From Aspidiotus rigidus (lineage: Eukaryota > Arthropoda > Insecta > Hemiptera > Diaspididae): a stretch of 64,000 bases of DNA. The notes under the pieces are model-generated. The model ran no database searches. It was not told the DNA's origin and saw only the letters and a program-made list of their open reading frames with translations. This document shows, piece by piece, positions 11,067-22,802 of this stretch. The stretch lies in assembly GCA_035079385.1 (NCBI GenBank), contig JAVHKY010000071.1, positions 3,536,001 through 3,600,000 on the forward strand, in the 5' to 3' direction. The translations under genes and the position numbers were made by a program. Within the stretch, counting starts at the first letter, position 1; every line of letters starts with the position of its first letter.

Positions 11067-14000
11067 CTACTTACATGGTTTACCCGGCAGAAGCGTTGGA
11101 GACGAACACGACATGTTAGAACGAGCTTGTTGTTCTCGTACAACAGGGTCTAGTACGGGGAACGAAAATATATGTTTAATACAAGAAGAAAGACTCGGTC
11201 CAACCCATAACTTAAAAATACTCACAGAAGTACGGATGGTCCATTGCTTCTCGAGCGGTAAGACGTTCGTAATGATCGTAACGCAATAATTTATCAAGAA
11301 AGTCAAGCGCTTCTGGAGATACGAGATGCTGGTTATCACCGTGCACGAATCTTTCCCACCGTTTCTTCGAATGTCTGCAATAATAGATCGATATTATTTG
11401 CTTCTACCAATTAAAAATTTGAAGTTTATTACTTTTCACGGAGATCAATTCACCTTCCTAAAATGTCAGAGAATCTAGGATCAAGTTCGACGTGATATTT
11501 ATCCAAATATTCAAATAATTCTTCAGTTCCGAGAACCTTCGCTATCCTCACAAGTTGATCGTAATTGTCGTGACCATGGAAGAATGGCTCTTTTCTAAAT
11601 ATCATACTGGCTAACATACATCCTAATGACCACATATCTAACGAGTAGTCGTACATCTGAACACACACACGTTCAATTACTGTTGTATTTCAGATCACTA
11701 TAAATAGATTACTAACAAACTTACTTGATAATCGGCGAGTAATTCTGGTCCCTTAAAATATCTGGATGCAACACGTACATTGTATTCTTGTCCGGGATGG
11801 TAAAATTCTGCTAAACCCCAATCAATTAAACGTAATTTTCTATGTTCATGATCGATCATTACGTTATGAGGTTTCACATCTCGATGCATTATTCCCATAC
11901 TATGAGAATAGTCGAGAGCCTGGAGACAGGAAATGAGAACTGAATATAAAAATCTTGAAAAACCCGTGTTCTCAACCATCCCTTCGAATTTTCAAAGCAA
12001 ACGTACCCATTTGTTAAAAGAGTCAATTTAATCTTCAAGATCAGAAGAACGGACAAGCCGTGATTCATGGCCGAACTTGAGCTTCAACGCCTAGGTTTGT
12101 GGGGGCTTTTTTTTTTTAGCGGGAAACCCGCTATCCATTTTGTTAGGAGATTACATCCTCAAAAAACGTCCGCGTCCGCGAAGTTAGTAACCTAAGGTTA
12201 GGTCAGGTTACGGGACTTAGAAGAATTTCGAGTCTCGAGCTATATATGATAGGAGGGGGACTTAGAAGAATTTCAAGTCTCGAGCTATATATAATGGGGG
12301 GGGGGGGGGAGACTTGAAAGAATTTCGACTTTCGAGCTACCGTCCGCCGTCCAACCAAAAACTTAGAAAAATTTTGAGACTCGAGCTATGTATGATAGGA
12401 GGGGGACTTAGAAGATTTAGAAGAATTTCGAGTCTCGAGCTATATATGATAGGAGGGAGACTTGGAAGAATTGACTTCCGAGCTATATATGATAGGAGGG
12501 AATGTAGAATGATAATTTCGATTTGAATTATATGACAAGATTATCAACTCAGTTCCACACCACCTGAGAGGTCGAGTTAAGGAATTGCGGGTTCCCCGCT
12601 GCCATTACAACGTCTGCAATGGCTTCTAATTTTTTTTTTTCAATGTCTTGGGCGCCCTTGCACGTACAATGTTTCGAGGACATGAATTAATGAAAATGTG
12701 AGGGCCCCTTGCCCCCCCCCCCAAAAAAAAAAAAAAAAATCCGGCTCTGCACACATTTCCTATAATAAGTTCTTTTTCGAAGACAAGATCCCTCAATATG
12801 ATTTATAACTGTTTCAAAAGTTGAATCTCTAGCATACTGGTGGATTATCACTTTTCTCTCAAGTTACAATCAGTAAAAAATGTACTCATAAAACAGAAAG
12901 TTAACGACACAATGAAAATATACAAATGTTCACTCTTGTCCAGTGAAGATGAAACCTACGATCACTGAAACACGAGGCAGTTGTTTATCAGACATAAATT
13001 AGCCGGGAACGACTGTATTCCATATATCAATAGACAATGTAATATTATTTTAAATCATTTCACCCATGAGTGAAAATCTCAACCAATCAATAAGCTTTGC
13101 TTCGAGACGAGGGGCGCACAGTGGGATGAAATACTAATTTATGCGTCAAAAAATTAAAAAAAGTGACTTCACCAATACTTCGGACATCATTTTCTATTGC
13201 TTTAAGAACCCGGAATCGTGTACTAAAAAGTGTGTCATCCCGTCAAATAGCGTGACAGGAGTACTCGAATAATAAGGAAGGGTAGAAGGTGCGGGGAATT
13301 GTTGTTCCTAACCTATGCAGCCGATTGTTGAACGGGTATTGCATCTATCTGTGTTGTGTTTCTTGATCGTGTTCCCGGAGTATTTTTCACGCTCCTTCAC
13401 TTGCTTTTAATGATTTTTAGTTCCGGTTTCAATTAAAACTAGAAAAAAGCATCGCAAGATATTAAAGAAATTATACTTTGTAAGCCAAAGGAAAGAGCGT
13501 GAAAAATACTCCGCAAACACGATCAAGAAACACAACACAGATCGATGCAATACTCGTTTAACAATCGGCTGCATAGGTGAGGAACAACAATTCCCCGCAC
13601 TTTCTACCCTTCCAATATCGAGTACTCCTGTCACGCCTATTGACAGGACGAAAGACTTCTCAATATACGATTCCAGGTTCTTAGAGCAATACAAAATGAT
13701 GTCTGAAGTTACATTACGTTTTGGTACGGTCACTTTTTTGATTTTTTGAGGCATAGTTTAGTGTTTCATCTCACTGTGGGGCGATAAAATTTCGTTGATG
13801 AAATGAAATCTTGAGACCATTCGGATATATCATACATTCGATCTTCTTCTTTTCTTTTTTCTCCTCTCTGTTAAGTTCATTTCCAAATTTTTCTCAATTT
13901 TCCAACTCTTTTGCTTATGTTGGAATTCTTCGATCTAACGAAATTCTTAAACTACAACATTTTCACAAGAAAGGAGAATATTCTCAAAGCTCTAAAGGAA

Positions 14001-15756
14001 ATGTCAGTTCAACTCACCTTTAATAATTCGTATAAATAATATCTGATATCGTAGTCCGTTAATGTTTGGTACAACTGTTTAAAATCTGTGTTATTGACAT
14101 GTTCAAAAACTAACGCCGGCGTTCTAGACATAGGATCCTTCACGACGGCTTGCAAGGTAATTATGTTGGTACCCCCTTTTAAATTTTCTAAAATCTTTAT
14201 TTCTCGCTTGATCTTTTTCTTCTTCACAGGCTAAAAACAAAGTAAAGATGACACAATGAAGAATGCACTATCACATCATCGCAATACATACGCGACGTAA
14301 AACTAAAAAGAGACTTGACTCATCTCACACACTTCCACAAAAATTGAAACCTGTGGAATCAATTTAGCGTCAATCTAATATATAAAGTAGAATATTTGTC
14401 TGTCTGTCTATCTGTAAGTATGTAATTCCAAAACTTTCGAACGCCTTCACCTATCGACTTGGGATTTTTTCTAGAAAAATTTCGTTTTATTTGGGTCAGG
14501 TTTTTGAATAAACTTCGACGTTCTGACTCCCTCAAGGTGGAGTACGGAACGAAAAAATTGGGAAAAAACGAGGATTATCGAGTACTGAAACTACTTTTCG
14601 CTGTATTTTGGACGTTCGCGCGTTGTTCCAACCGTTTAAACGCGTTGAGCGGCGCAGGTTTAAAAATTGAATATCACTGTGATAACTCGAGTTTTACTCA
14701 TTTTTATGAAAATTGAAGAGAACAAAAATTGTAACCCCTGTAATTTCCTTTCGAATGAGCCCAATCCCAGATTTTTAGGAGGAAATTTGGGAAGTGTTCG
14801 TATTTTGACTGATGCATACATTGTGTTCACACAGAGAAAAAGCATTTAAGCCGGTTGCTCTGGATGAATCCATAGAGACTATTCAAATTTTACGTATCCA
14901 ATTTTCGATTTTAAAAGGAGACGTTTATGTAAAATAATTTCTTGAAAATTCGCTCTTCTCCTGATGTAATGCTTCAGGGGTATGGCAGGCTTTTTACCTA
15001 CTGTCCATCCATTTCCTTGATCATTGCGACTGGTAAAATATTGATATATTAGTCCGTTTTTTGCTGCAATACAGCCCTTACCTGTCAAGTCAGGTCTTAC
15101 CGTTAAAATCGAAATATTTACAAAACACAGATATATCTACCCAACACATAGCTGGCGGTCGGACGCGCCGTCAATCACTAGTGGTTAAATAAAATTAATC
15201 TTAAATAAATAAATTAACATAGCTATGAAACAAGAAAAATTATTTCCAATATGCTTGATTGAATTAACTCGTTTGTTAAGCACTGTCGTGCAGTAGACGA
15301 TCATTCAGAACGACTATGGTGATACATGAATTGTAGAACCCTTCTTAACAAAGGTTACAATCTCAAAAATGAATTAGACGAGAAACATCATTCAACCTTC
15401 AATGCATATCTCAATAATTGAATGAAAAAAATACTAACCTTCAAGATTTTTATAACACACTTTTCGTCATTGACGATATTTATTCCTTCAAAAACTTCAC
15501 TGTACTTGCCACGACCCAATTTTCTAACCAGCTGGTAATCATCTTGACATCTAAAATTAAAAATTAGTGATCACTGAGACATGAGTAAATGTGATGTTTT
15601 AACAAACTATGTAGATAACATGACACAATGTACGAATCAATATCTAATACATTGAACTTACCCCCAGTCAACTGTGTAAGATTCATAATCCCAATACTCT
15701 CTAGGCTTATGAGCATTGACATCGGCGTACACTCTAGCTCGACTAGGAAGAGCCAT
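11067..15756 (-). CDS. CK2alpha: Casein kinase 2, catalytic subunit alpha
   Basis: CK2 alpha is a constitutively active Ser/Thr kinase that acts in nucleus and cytoplasm, alone or with the beta dimer. Seven exons keep frame on the minus strand: 15756-15662, 15550-15439, 14230-14018, 11919-11725, 11656-11454, 11374-11226, 11149-11067 (349 aa). The start [14 protein letters not shown] matches family N-termini. Visible features are the glycine loop GRGKYSEV (about 44-51), catalytic lysine in VIKILK (about 66), the basic [10 protein letters not shown] cluster, catalytic HRDVKPHN (about 152-159), the CK2-specific DWG (about 173-175) and the GPELL segment. The last exon supplies YPVVREQ after HPYF and then a divergent tail of about 20 residues rich in Ser, Pro and Cys, much shorter than in vertebrate CK2 alpha 1. 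Intron 3 (about 2.1 kb) holds a minisatellite and a large foldback. Confidence 0.96.
12205..12510. repeat. Minisatellite, unit of about 44 bp, in CK2 alpha intron 3
   Basis: Five or six imperfect copies of a unit containing ACTTAGAAGAATTTCGAGTC then TCGAGCTATATATGATAGG and a G-run. Related units recur at 60125-60300 and as single or few copies near 35103-35180, 35420-35470, 36205-36245 and 50935-51200, so the unit is dispersed through the window. Confidence 0.85.
13115..13783. mobile_element. Large foldback element in CK2 alpha intron 3
   Basis: Arms of about 320 nt pair across the centre near 13440. The outer ends are CGCACAGTGGGATGAAAT and its near complement ATCTCACTGTGGGGCG. The arms share blocks such as GGGAATTGTTGTTCC and CGTGAAAAATACTCC in opposite orientation. 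There is no ORF of note. A single-arm relative is at 59621-59822. If CK2 alpha pre-mRNA is transcribed through it, it would form a long hairpin. Confidence 0.8.
14231..15438. other. CK2 alpha intron 2, repeat-like content
   Basis: The intron contains TCTGTCTGTCTATCTGTAAG near 14398-14417 and a degraded segment near 14700-14770 related to the foldback arm at 632-920. No protein-coding remnant was recognised. Confidence 0.4.
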
Positions 15757-17094
15757 GGACCTCCGTTGCAGATTTATAAAGGAAAATTTTCTCCACGATG
15801 GGATATTCAATAACCGTCTTATGAGGATCTGAAGGAAAATTTATTCGAGCATTATGAGCGATAGAAAATGAATGAATAGAATGGATTGTCTGGTGAAAGT
15901 TGATTTACACAGAAGCTCTTTAATAGTACCATTCAAGAGTGATCTTAAATAACTCTTCTACAAAATCTCACTCATCTCAGTGACATTACGTGAGTTTGAA
16001 ACCACTACTACACCTTCAATCATTAGATTCCATTACAGTATACAAAAGAATAATACGCTGATTTTCGTGTAAAATTAGTGATTCATTAAGGTTTGTCTTT
16101 GTGCTCTCCTAAATAGCTTCGCACCATTGTAGAGTTTTTTTTGAAAAAGTAGATGGATATACAGCAAAATTACTACAGTATAAATTCTATATTCGACGAA
16201 ACTGGGATAGATCGAAAAATCGGTTAAACCAAGAGATCCTTCGCCGTAGCAGGAATGCGAAACCTACAGAAACCACGTTAACACATCAATATCAACCCGT
16301 TTGTTTCTATTTCTATCGGAGCTTCATTTAAATGCATATTAGTTCAGTTGTCACAAAATCGCCGATCGCGATCTCGTACGAAAGCCTGAGTGAAGAAGCT
16401 GACACGTACAAAAGGGCTCCGAAACAATAATCTGTTCCCGTGTTTGGAAAAAGTCTGTACCACACCATATTCGGAACGATAGGTACAATTATGATAAATA
16501 GAATAAAAATTGCAACTTATGCTTGAAAATCTGAATATATTCGAGAATATGATAGAGGCCCTCTAGACCTTCATTGCGAACGCATGTGATCGTAACGACT
16601 CAGCCATTCAAAGAAAGAACGAAATATTTCACAGCTTGGAGATGGGATTTTCAATTTGTTACATGTTTTAAAGAAAATACAGAGAGGCCTCAACTTGACG
16701 AAAATTCGCATTATAACGAATGATATCAAGTATAACTCATCACTAAAGATGTATCAACTCACCGTATTTATTCCTCGTCTCAAGTATAGTACTACGATGC
16801 CTGTAGGTTTTGAATTCTATGTTTCATAATTATAAAACCGCAAAGTAAATGAAAATTCCTGAGATCGTTCAACGATGGGCCAAAACAGAAATAACGCCGG
16901 GTTTCGTAAAAGTTGTGAAGTATTCGTTGCATTACTACATATCTCATCTCATTTTTCCGTTTCAATAACATGAAATAGCAAACGTTGGTATTTTGTACCC
17001 CTCTATGATTGAATGCTATTGCTATGGCAAACGGGATTACCATTCATTGAAGAGGTAAGGCGGGCTACAACTAGAACACTGGCAGTCGTTCCAA
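15757..17094. other. Upstream region of CK2 alpha
   Basis: The CK2 alpha promoter and any untranslated first exon should lie here on the minus strand. I could not identify a core promoter or an untranslated exon with confidence, and saw no other gene. Confidence 0.4.
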
Positions 17095-17356
17095 TTCGGA
17101 CCGGGCAGCGCTAGCGTCGCACAAAATTTTTGAATTTTTTAAAATCTCTCAAATATATTTTCATCTGAAAGAAAGTTTTCCGCTCTTCAATTTTGTTTCT
17201 TACGAGTACACGCCTAAATTCATTATTTTTGGAGAAATTGAAGAAAAACTAAAAAATCACCTTTAGTTTCAAGTCACGATCACCGTTCGCTTATCAGTAT
17301 TTTCTACATATTTTACACAGCCGACGCTAGCGAATCTACAATATGCCCGGTCCGAA
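17095..17356. mobile_element. Small TIR element, family TTCGGACC (copy 2, inverted)
   Basis: The terminal repeats are TTCGGACCGGGC and GCCCGGTCCGAA. The body is the reverse complement of 1131-1394 at high identity, including CGCTAGCGTCG near each end. There is no coding capacity. Confidence 0.8.
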
Positions 17357-17384
17357 TCGAGGTCTGTCCTTTGACTATATTGAA

Positions 17385-17747
17385 TTCGGACCTAGCAACG
17401 GAGTGGCTGACACCTCGCGGCAGTTCTTAGAACTTAGGTTTCAACACACCACTACAAACATACATACGCACGATGCTGTTATCAAGGTTAGGATGAAATT
17501 CCCAATTTTGCATGAGAGTTCTGTATAATTGCTTCATAACTTTATTCAAATTCTTTCAATTCTTATGAAATATAACTCATTTGAAAGAAAATTTTCGACA
17601 CCACAAACATATCCCTGAAGTTCTTCTCATACGTACAATATTTTCCGAGAAAAAAGTATCGAACGTGTTTCTTCCTAGTATTTTTGATTTTCATCCTAAC
17701 GTTGATAAGGCGCGACGCTAGCGCGCAACGGGTCTGCTAGGTCCGAA
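17385..17747. mobile_element. TIR element related to the TTCGGACC family
   Basis: The ends are TTCGGACCTAGCA and TGCTAGGTCCGAA, an exact 13-bp inverted repeat, spanning 363 bp. It lies 28 bp from the previous element, and its subterminal GACGCTAGCG resembles that family. There is no ORF. Confidence 0.75.
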
Positions 17748-17765
17748 TATGGGCTGCGCTGAGCG

Positions 17766-18011
17766 CACAGAGTAAACAGAGGTCGTCTGAACGCGCTCGA
17801 GACACGGGCATCATCCAAATTCGTAGTTTAGGGTTCGCCTATACTCTGTCCTGCTGCTGACTAGTACAATGAAATTGTCTGCAATTGTACAGCTGTATGC
17901 AGAGCTTGACGCGCGATCAACGCGTTAGGCGAACCTAAACTACGAATTTGGATGATGCCCGTATTCGTTAACGTTATGAGCATAGCGAAGACGACCTCTG
18001 TTTACTCTGTG
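17766..18011. mobile_element. Foldback MITE CACAGAGTAAAC, 8-bp TSD GCTGAGCG (copy 1)
   Basis: The element starts CACAGAGTAAACAGAGG and ends with the complement. Exact 8-bp duplications GCTGAGCG flank it at 17758-17765 and 18012-18019. The second copy, at 57421-57670, is flanked by GGCTGATC on both sides. An 8-bp TSD and a CA-ending TIR point to the hAT superfamily. It is 246 bp and non-coding. Confidence 0.93.
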
Positions 18012-18479
18012 GCTGAGCGGTAAAAACCAATATACGGCTCCACATTAGAGTGTTACGCTTACGGAGACTTGAAAGCGGCATTGAACACTTTCGCGCAGTG
18101 AGGAGAGGCGTGACGCGTGTATTTTAAATAAGCGTGGTCAGTGCTAAAACGGCAAACCTTATCATATCTGTGGACGCTTTTTTCGGTCGTTTTACACCAA
18201 GGTGTTTGAAAACAGGTGTGCTCAGCTCAATGTAAACAATGAGGGGCACATTTTTTATCAACGCATCGTGTTTGTAGTTGTGACGTCACTCGGTTCCGGG
18301 ATATCTAGTAATTCATATGGTTCAACACTATTATTGAGCGAAATTTTTCTCTAATCTCTTCGCTTGTAAGTGAATTTATGAAAAATAAAATAATATTTAT
18401 TGCGAATATTAAGTACATTTATTTATTATATCCTTTTAAATTATTTTGTGTGTGAACTGTGAATTAGGTACCAAATAAC

Positions 18480-18566
18480 ATGCCTCTGGTTTGCGCAGTG
18501 GAAGGGTGTATGAGTAGATATGGGGAGCACAACAAACAATATATTTCATTCTTCGTCGATGACTGA
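18480..18566 (+). pseudogene. THAP zinc-finger start, truncated
   Basis: The frame reads MPLVCAVEGCMSRYG and then YISFFVDD before a stop at 18564-18566. The pattern MP-x2-C-x4-C followed by an aromatic SF-F stretch matches the opening of THAP DNA-binding domains, which P-element transposases use to recognise their ends. The later Cys-x2-His pair was not found in frame, so this is either a spliced first exon or, more likely, a decayed one. Confidence 0.6.
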
Positions 18567-20234
18567 TGACTGCCCATCGAATCTAAGAGAAGGAACAATA
18601 GGCAAGGTAAGAGAAATGCGGCAGTCCAAACTCACAGATCCTACATCGTTTCAAATGCAGCAGCGAGCGATAAATGAAAATTTTCATACGTTTAGTTTGG
18701 ATAGGTACGACACTTGAAATGGGAGTAAAATAGTAGTTAGCGCAGATTCTCAAGCGTGAGAAAACATTAGATTATGTTTCTTCCAAGAACGAGGCGTAAT
18801 CAAGTGCATACCACTAAATTAGTAAGTTGATTACCGGTACGTAAAATTTGTTCCCTTTTTTTTTGCGAGGTTTAAGATGAGCTCAAATTCTCAAAGCCAT
18901 TGGTACTTGTGAAGAAGGTTCGAACCCTAATTCCATCACACTAGGTAGGACCTAAAATTATTATTTTATTTATTGAGTTCAACAACAAACATATGTTAGA
19001 ATTGTATTATTGGTATCGGTTTTCACGATCATTTTATTTGAAGAGTGGAAATAAACCAAGTTTCTAGCCCACTGAATAAAACTTGAACTCTGCAAAGTAG
19101 GTATTTGAAAAAATCGAAATCCACGAACACATAAGAAACAGCTCAAAATTGGTTAATGATGATTTCATTGAAGGTATATTCTCTGGTAGAATACTAGGTA
19201 GGTATTGAATTTCTTTCACTCGCTCATATGAACGTTGATCTAATTTTCCCTCGTTATTTATGTAGAAGTAGCTTACTGATGATGCGGTCGTCTGTTGGAA
19301 ACCGGTCTAGCTGAAAAATTTAATAATATTTACGGGCTTTGTAAAGTTCGAGCTTTTCTTTCCCATGACTCGTAACGTAACCACCCTTGTTAATTTCATT
19401 CACCTAGCCTAGGCTCGAACATATTCTACAAATCAGTAATTTATGTTGAGTAACTTATGAAGTACCGGTACGTTGGTAAACTGTTAGAGTGTAAGTAAAT
19501 ACTAACGCTCCTCTTCATTATTTTGTAAAAGAATAATTCAGAAATTCGCTACGTTTTTACTGTTTTAGTAAGTAGATGAAGAGGAATGTATAGAACCTTC
19601 TATTAGTTCAGAATTGAGTGGACTTCTCAGGAAACTCATTATCATAAGATTGAGGTTAATCCCCATTCATACAATTAAAACTCGGTACACACGTACGCGG
19701 CGGCCTTCTGTAGGTACTACTGTACCTGAATAGAATGAGTGGACGCTAATACAAATAATAAGTAGCCTACATACAATATGAGGAGAGCTGGAAGTGTACT
19801 GGTAAGTATCTCAACATTTCTTAGAAATTACAGCACAAATCAAAGAACTCACTGCGTAGAATCTTATAATATTTTATTTTCTTCCCGTTTTTGATACACA
19901 ACAAATAAGAATACTTCACCCTTTGTTTTTTCTTTTCACGTAGGTATTTACTATGAGTGCAAATACGACTAAATGAAAAGGAGAGTAATAGTATCTCACC
20001 ACCACTTTTTCAATTATGCTACGTAAGTATGAATACACGATTCATGTATTATACATTAACAGAGAGGAAATTTGATGTAGACATATTTTTTCAACAAAAT
20101 TCAACGTTAATTTCAATATTTCTTTCGGATAAAAATAAAATTGACGTGTATATACAAGAGCATATCATCAGGAGAACTGATGAGTTACAGGAACCGAGTG
20201 ACGTCACACAACAGAGATGAGGGTTGCTAGTCTA

Positions 20235-20357
20235 TACTCCGTTCACGTTAAGGAAGGATAGAAATATGACCTCGAGAACGGAACGCTACAGGTAATTTTA
20301 ATCTACCGTTCCGTTCTCAAGGTCATATTTCTATCCTTCCTTAATGTGAACAGAGTA
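20235..20357. mobile_element. Foldback MITE, family TACTCCG (copy 2), nested in the THAP element
   Basis: It matches 176-300 over its whole length, with flanking TA at 20233-20234 and 20358-20359. It interrupts the right end of the 18198-20414 element, so it inserted later. Confidence 0.9.
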
Positions 20358-20440
20358 TAGCGGGTTGCGTTTTGTTTACAATCGAACTGAGCACACCTGT
20401 TTTCAAACACCTTGGTTTTACACACGCTAGCGCAGCCCAT

Positions 20441-20659
20441 AAAGGGCTTTTCCATGTCGGCGCAATGCATGCGTATTCTCCTACGTGTTATCGAAATGGT
20501 AGTATTTCACTATTTCCAACATTGCTCTTAAGGGTGTTGCTGGATTGCATACTCATTTTCATTGTGGAGTAGTTTGCCATAAGAGCAATGTTAGCAATAC
20601 TACCATTTCGATAACACGTAGGAGAATACGTATGCAATGCGCCGACATGGAAAAGCCAT
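20441..20659. mobile_element. Foldback MITE GGGCTTTTCCATG (copy 1)
   Basis: Long arms begin GGGCTTTTCCATGTCGGCGC and the loop contains TTGCTGGATTGCATACTC. The second copy at 26151-26354 has the same loop and flanking TA. Confidence 0.85.
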
Positions 20660-20864
20660 ATAGACCAACCATCAGCCATAAGAACAATGTTGTCAATTTG
20701 ATGCAGAAATGTGATAAGAAAATTGGGATAATGGAATAAAAATACACACATGCACATACCAGTACTATGACACAACTATGAAAATTGGGATAATGGGATA
20801 AAAATACAATGTTAAACGTTATCACGTCTGGGCGTCATGATTTTTGTAGTCTGGTTGGTCTATA

Positions 20865-21046
20865 TCCTATATCGATACCGTAGAACGAATACCTCGTAAG
20901 CCACAAAAAAAAAAAAAAAAAATGGAGATAACTGTTATTTTACACGTTTCTCATACTCAGCAATCCAAAAATGACAAACAAAAAAAAAAAAGTCAATTTT
21001 TTGTGGCTTACGAGGTATTTGTTCTATGCTATCGATATGGTATTAA
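20865..21046. mobile_element. Foldback, arms with GAATACCTCGTAAGCCAC
   Basis: The left arm (20865-20915) and the right arm (about 21000-21046) are complementary, including TATCGATA and CTCGTAAGCCAC. The centre is A-rich. Single copy in the window; no TSD fixed. Confidence 0.7.
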
Positions 21047-21064
21047 GTAGCGCAGTCCACATCT

Positions 21065-21213
21065 GCCATACAAAATAGAATCGACGTATATGCATATTGA
21101 GGATCAGCAAAAAAGGGTATTTTTCCCAGTGTTGCGGCCCTTAAGGATCTCTTTTCTGCAGATTGTAAGTATGCAGATACGTATGTACATTCTATTTTGT
21201 ACGGCAGACATGA
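21065..21213. mobile_element. Foldback, arms with ACAAAATAGAATCGACGTAT
   Basis: CATCTGCCATACAAAATAGAAT at the left pairs with ATTCTATTTTGTACGGCAGACATG at the right with few mismatches. Lower identity towards the loop suggests an older element. Confidence 0.6.
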
Positions 21214-21825
21214 TATATAGTCAAAGAGTCTGTCCCACACGAGATGCTCAAACGGGCACTGGCCGTTCATTGACCAGCAGAATAATATAAGGTGTTCAAA
21301 CGTGATGTCACAGAATGAGTTCTTATCAACTTAAGGGCAAAATAACACAGGCTCTTACGGGTACTTTTTGGAATAATCGATTTATCTCGAGAACAGTCGA
21401 ATTTTGTGAGAAATTGAAGAGAACTAAAATGATTTATCCTTCTTGTAATTTTGCATCTGATGGGACTATAACAAAAGAAAGGATAACTTTCAATTGAAAT
21501 CATCTGAAAAAATTTTCTGTCAGAGCCAAATAAATAAAGATCATGTTTCATGTCACTTGTCGACTCAGTATGTTAGTCTGCCTAGCTTTAAAATAAGAGG
21601 TCTATGGTAAACACAAAACGCGTTGAACTTTTTCTTCAGTTACAGTAATTAAAGGTCTATGATATGAAAAATAGGATACAAAACGTGTTGTTGTTAAATT
21701 CTTAATTTTTCCAGACACGTTTGATGTCGTGTTGTAGGCAGAGCCACTCTTTGTTTTTTACTTTTTTTGGAAAGTAATAACATGAATTACTTCTGATTTA
21801 TTCTTCAATAATCAGTAATCTAAAT
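21214..21825. other. Intergenic, nothing recognised
   Basis: Only a degraded segment near 21405-21470 resembling the 632-920 foldback arm was seen. Confidence 0.4.
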
Positions 21826-22208
21826 AAATGGACTGTGTTGTTTGTGATAACGCAACATGAATGTGAGTGCAAGATGCATAGGTTTGAGTGAGCAGAAGTA
21901 CCTATTCTGCTGAAAATATGTCCATTTGGCATTTTGCTCCCAATAAGAAATATGCACACGCGGAGCAAAGATGACCATGGTATTAATTTAATATGAGATG
22001 TTGAAATTTACAGAAAAGTTTATATATTAAATTTATCAACTTCTCGCTATTGGAAATGAAAAATCACTTGACCCTATCATTTTTTATATTTAATTGGTAG
22101 CGTATTGATCTCTGCTCCACGTGTATTTCTTATGGGAGCAAAATGCCAAATGGACAAAATCGATCTTTTATTGATAGATGAGACTTCACAATAACACAGT
22201 CCATTTGT
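21826..22208. mobile_element. Foldback with two arm blocks
   Basis: The outer block AATGGACTGTGTTGT (21826 on) pairs with ACACAGTCCATT (22193-22205). The inner block TGTCCATTTGGCATTTTGCT (21918 on) pairs with its near complement at about 22130-22160. The outer and inner blocks are separated by unpaired sequence of unequal length. Confidence 0.65.
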
Positions 22209-22521
22209 GGTGCACGTGTACATTTGATAAGTTGTTGATATGATATGCGCCGGGCTTGTCACGGTATGGATGGGGCACGGCAGAAAGAAAAAAAGAAAAT
22301 AAAAAAAACAAAGCGCTAAAGCTACAAGCCCGCAGAGAGAGTAAAAATGGAAAAAATAGAAAGAACACTGAAAAAAAAGAGTAAAAAGCAGCCATTCAGG
22401 AACGGCTGATGGCTGCTAATTGGCTTTCCTCCAAAACTATGAAAGGCTAATGAACTGCCCTGGCTGCTGCTGCTAAGCCGTCCATCTGCTTTGGCTTACC
22501 AGCACAGAGCACTTCTATTTG

Positions 22522-22802
22522 CGTTTGGACCGCAAAAGAGTTGCCCTCTATATTTACTGTGGTGGCCGTTTACAGAACTTACCGATAACGGAATGATTTC
22601 AGAAAATCTGTTTTTATGTTGTTTTGATTAATGTATCTTGTAGTATTGGTCAAAAAAGTTTAAAAAAGATATCATGACCAATACTTGTAATCCCTTATTA
22701 ACAAAGGTACAGCTTGATGAAATAACACTAGCTTTATGGAAGAAACAACCTGATCCCGTTTTCGGGAACGACACTTGCGCCACTATAGGCCGTTCCAAAC
22801 GC
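22522..22802. mobile_element. TIR element GTTTGGACCG (copy 1, intact)
   Basis: The ends are GTTTGGACCG and CGTTCCAAAC. The 280-bp body matches 53941-54355 once the latter's nested insert is removed, and a fragment of its left end is at 41628-41692. There is no coding capacity. Confidence 0.8.

Larger units (their letters stand above)
18198..20414. mobile_element. 2.2-kb THAP-encoding DNA transposon (P-like), degraded
   Basis: The terminal repeats begin CAAGGTGTTTGAAAACAGGT and extend about 40 bp (GTGCTCAG, TGTAAACAA). GTTTTACAC flanks both ends (18189-18197, 20415-20423), giving an 8-9 bp duplication. A THAP-like start lies inside at 18480. THAP domain plus an 8-bp TSD is the pattern of P elements, although THAP also occurs in other transposases. 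No long transposase frame survives. A TA-type MITE is inserted near the right end (20235-20357). A 202-bp internally deleted relative is at 61620-61821. Confidence 0.8.

Noticed and set aside
14382..15130. Helitron or similar element starting at the TCTGTCTG stretch
   Set aside because: The TCTGTCTGTCTATCTG start recalls some insect repeats, but no matching end or conserved hairpin could be found.
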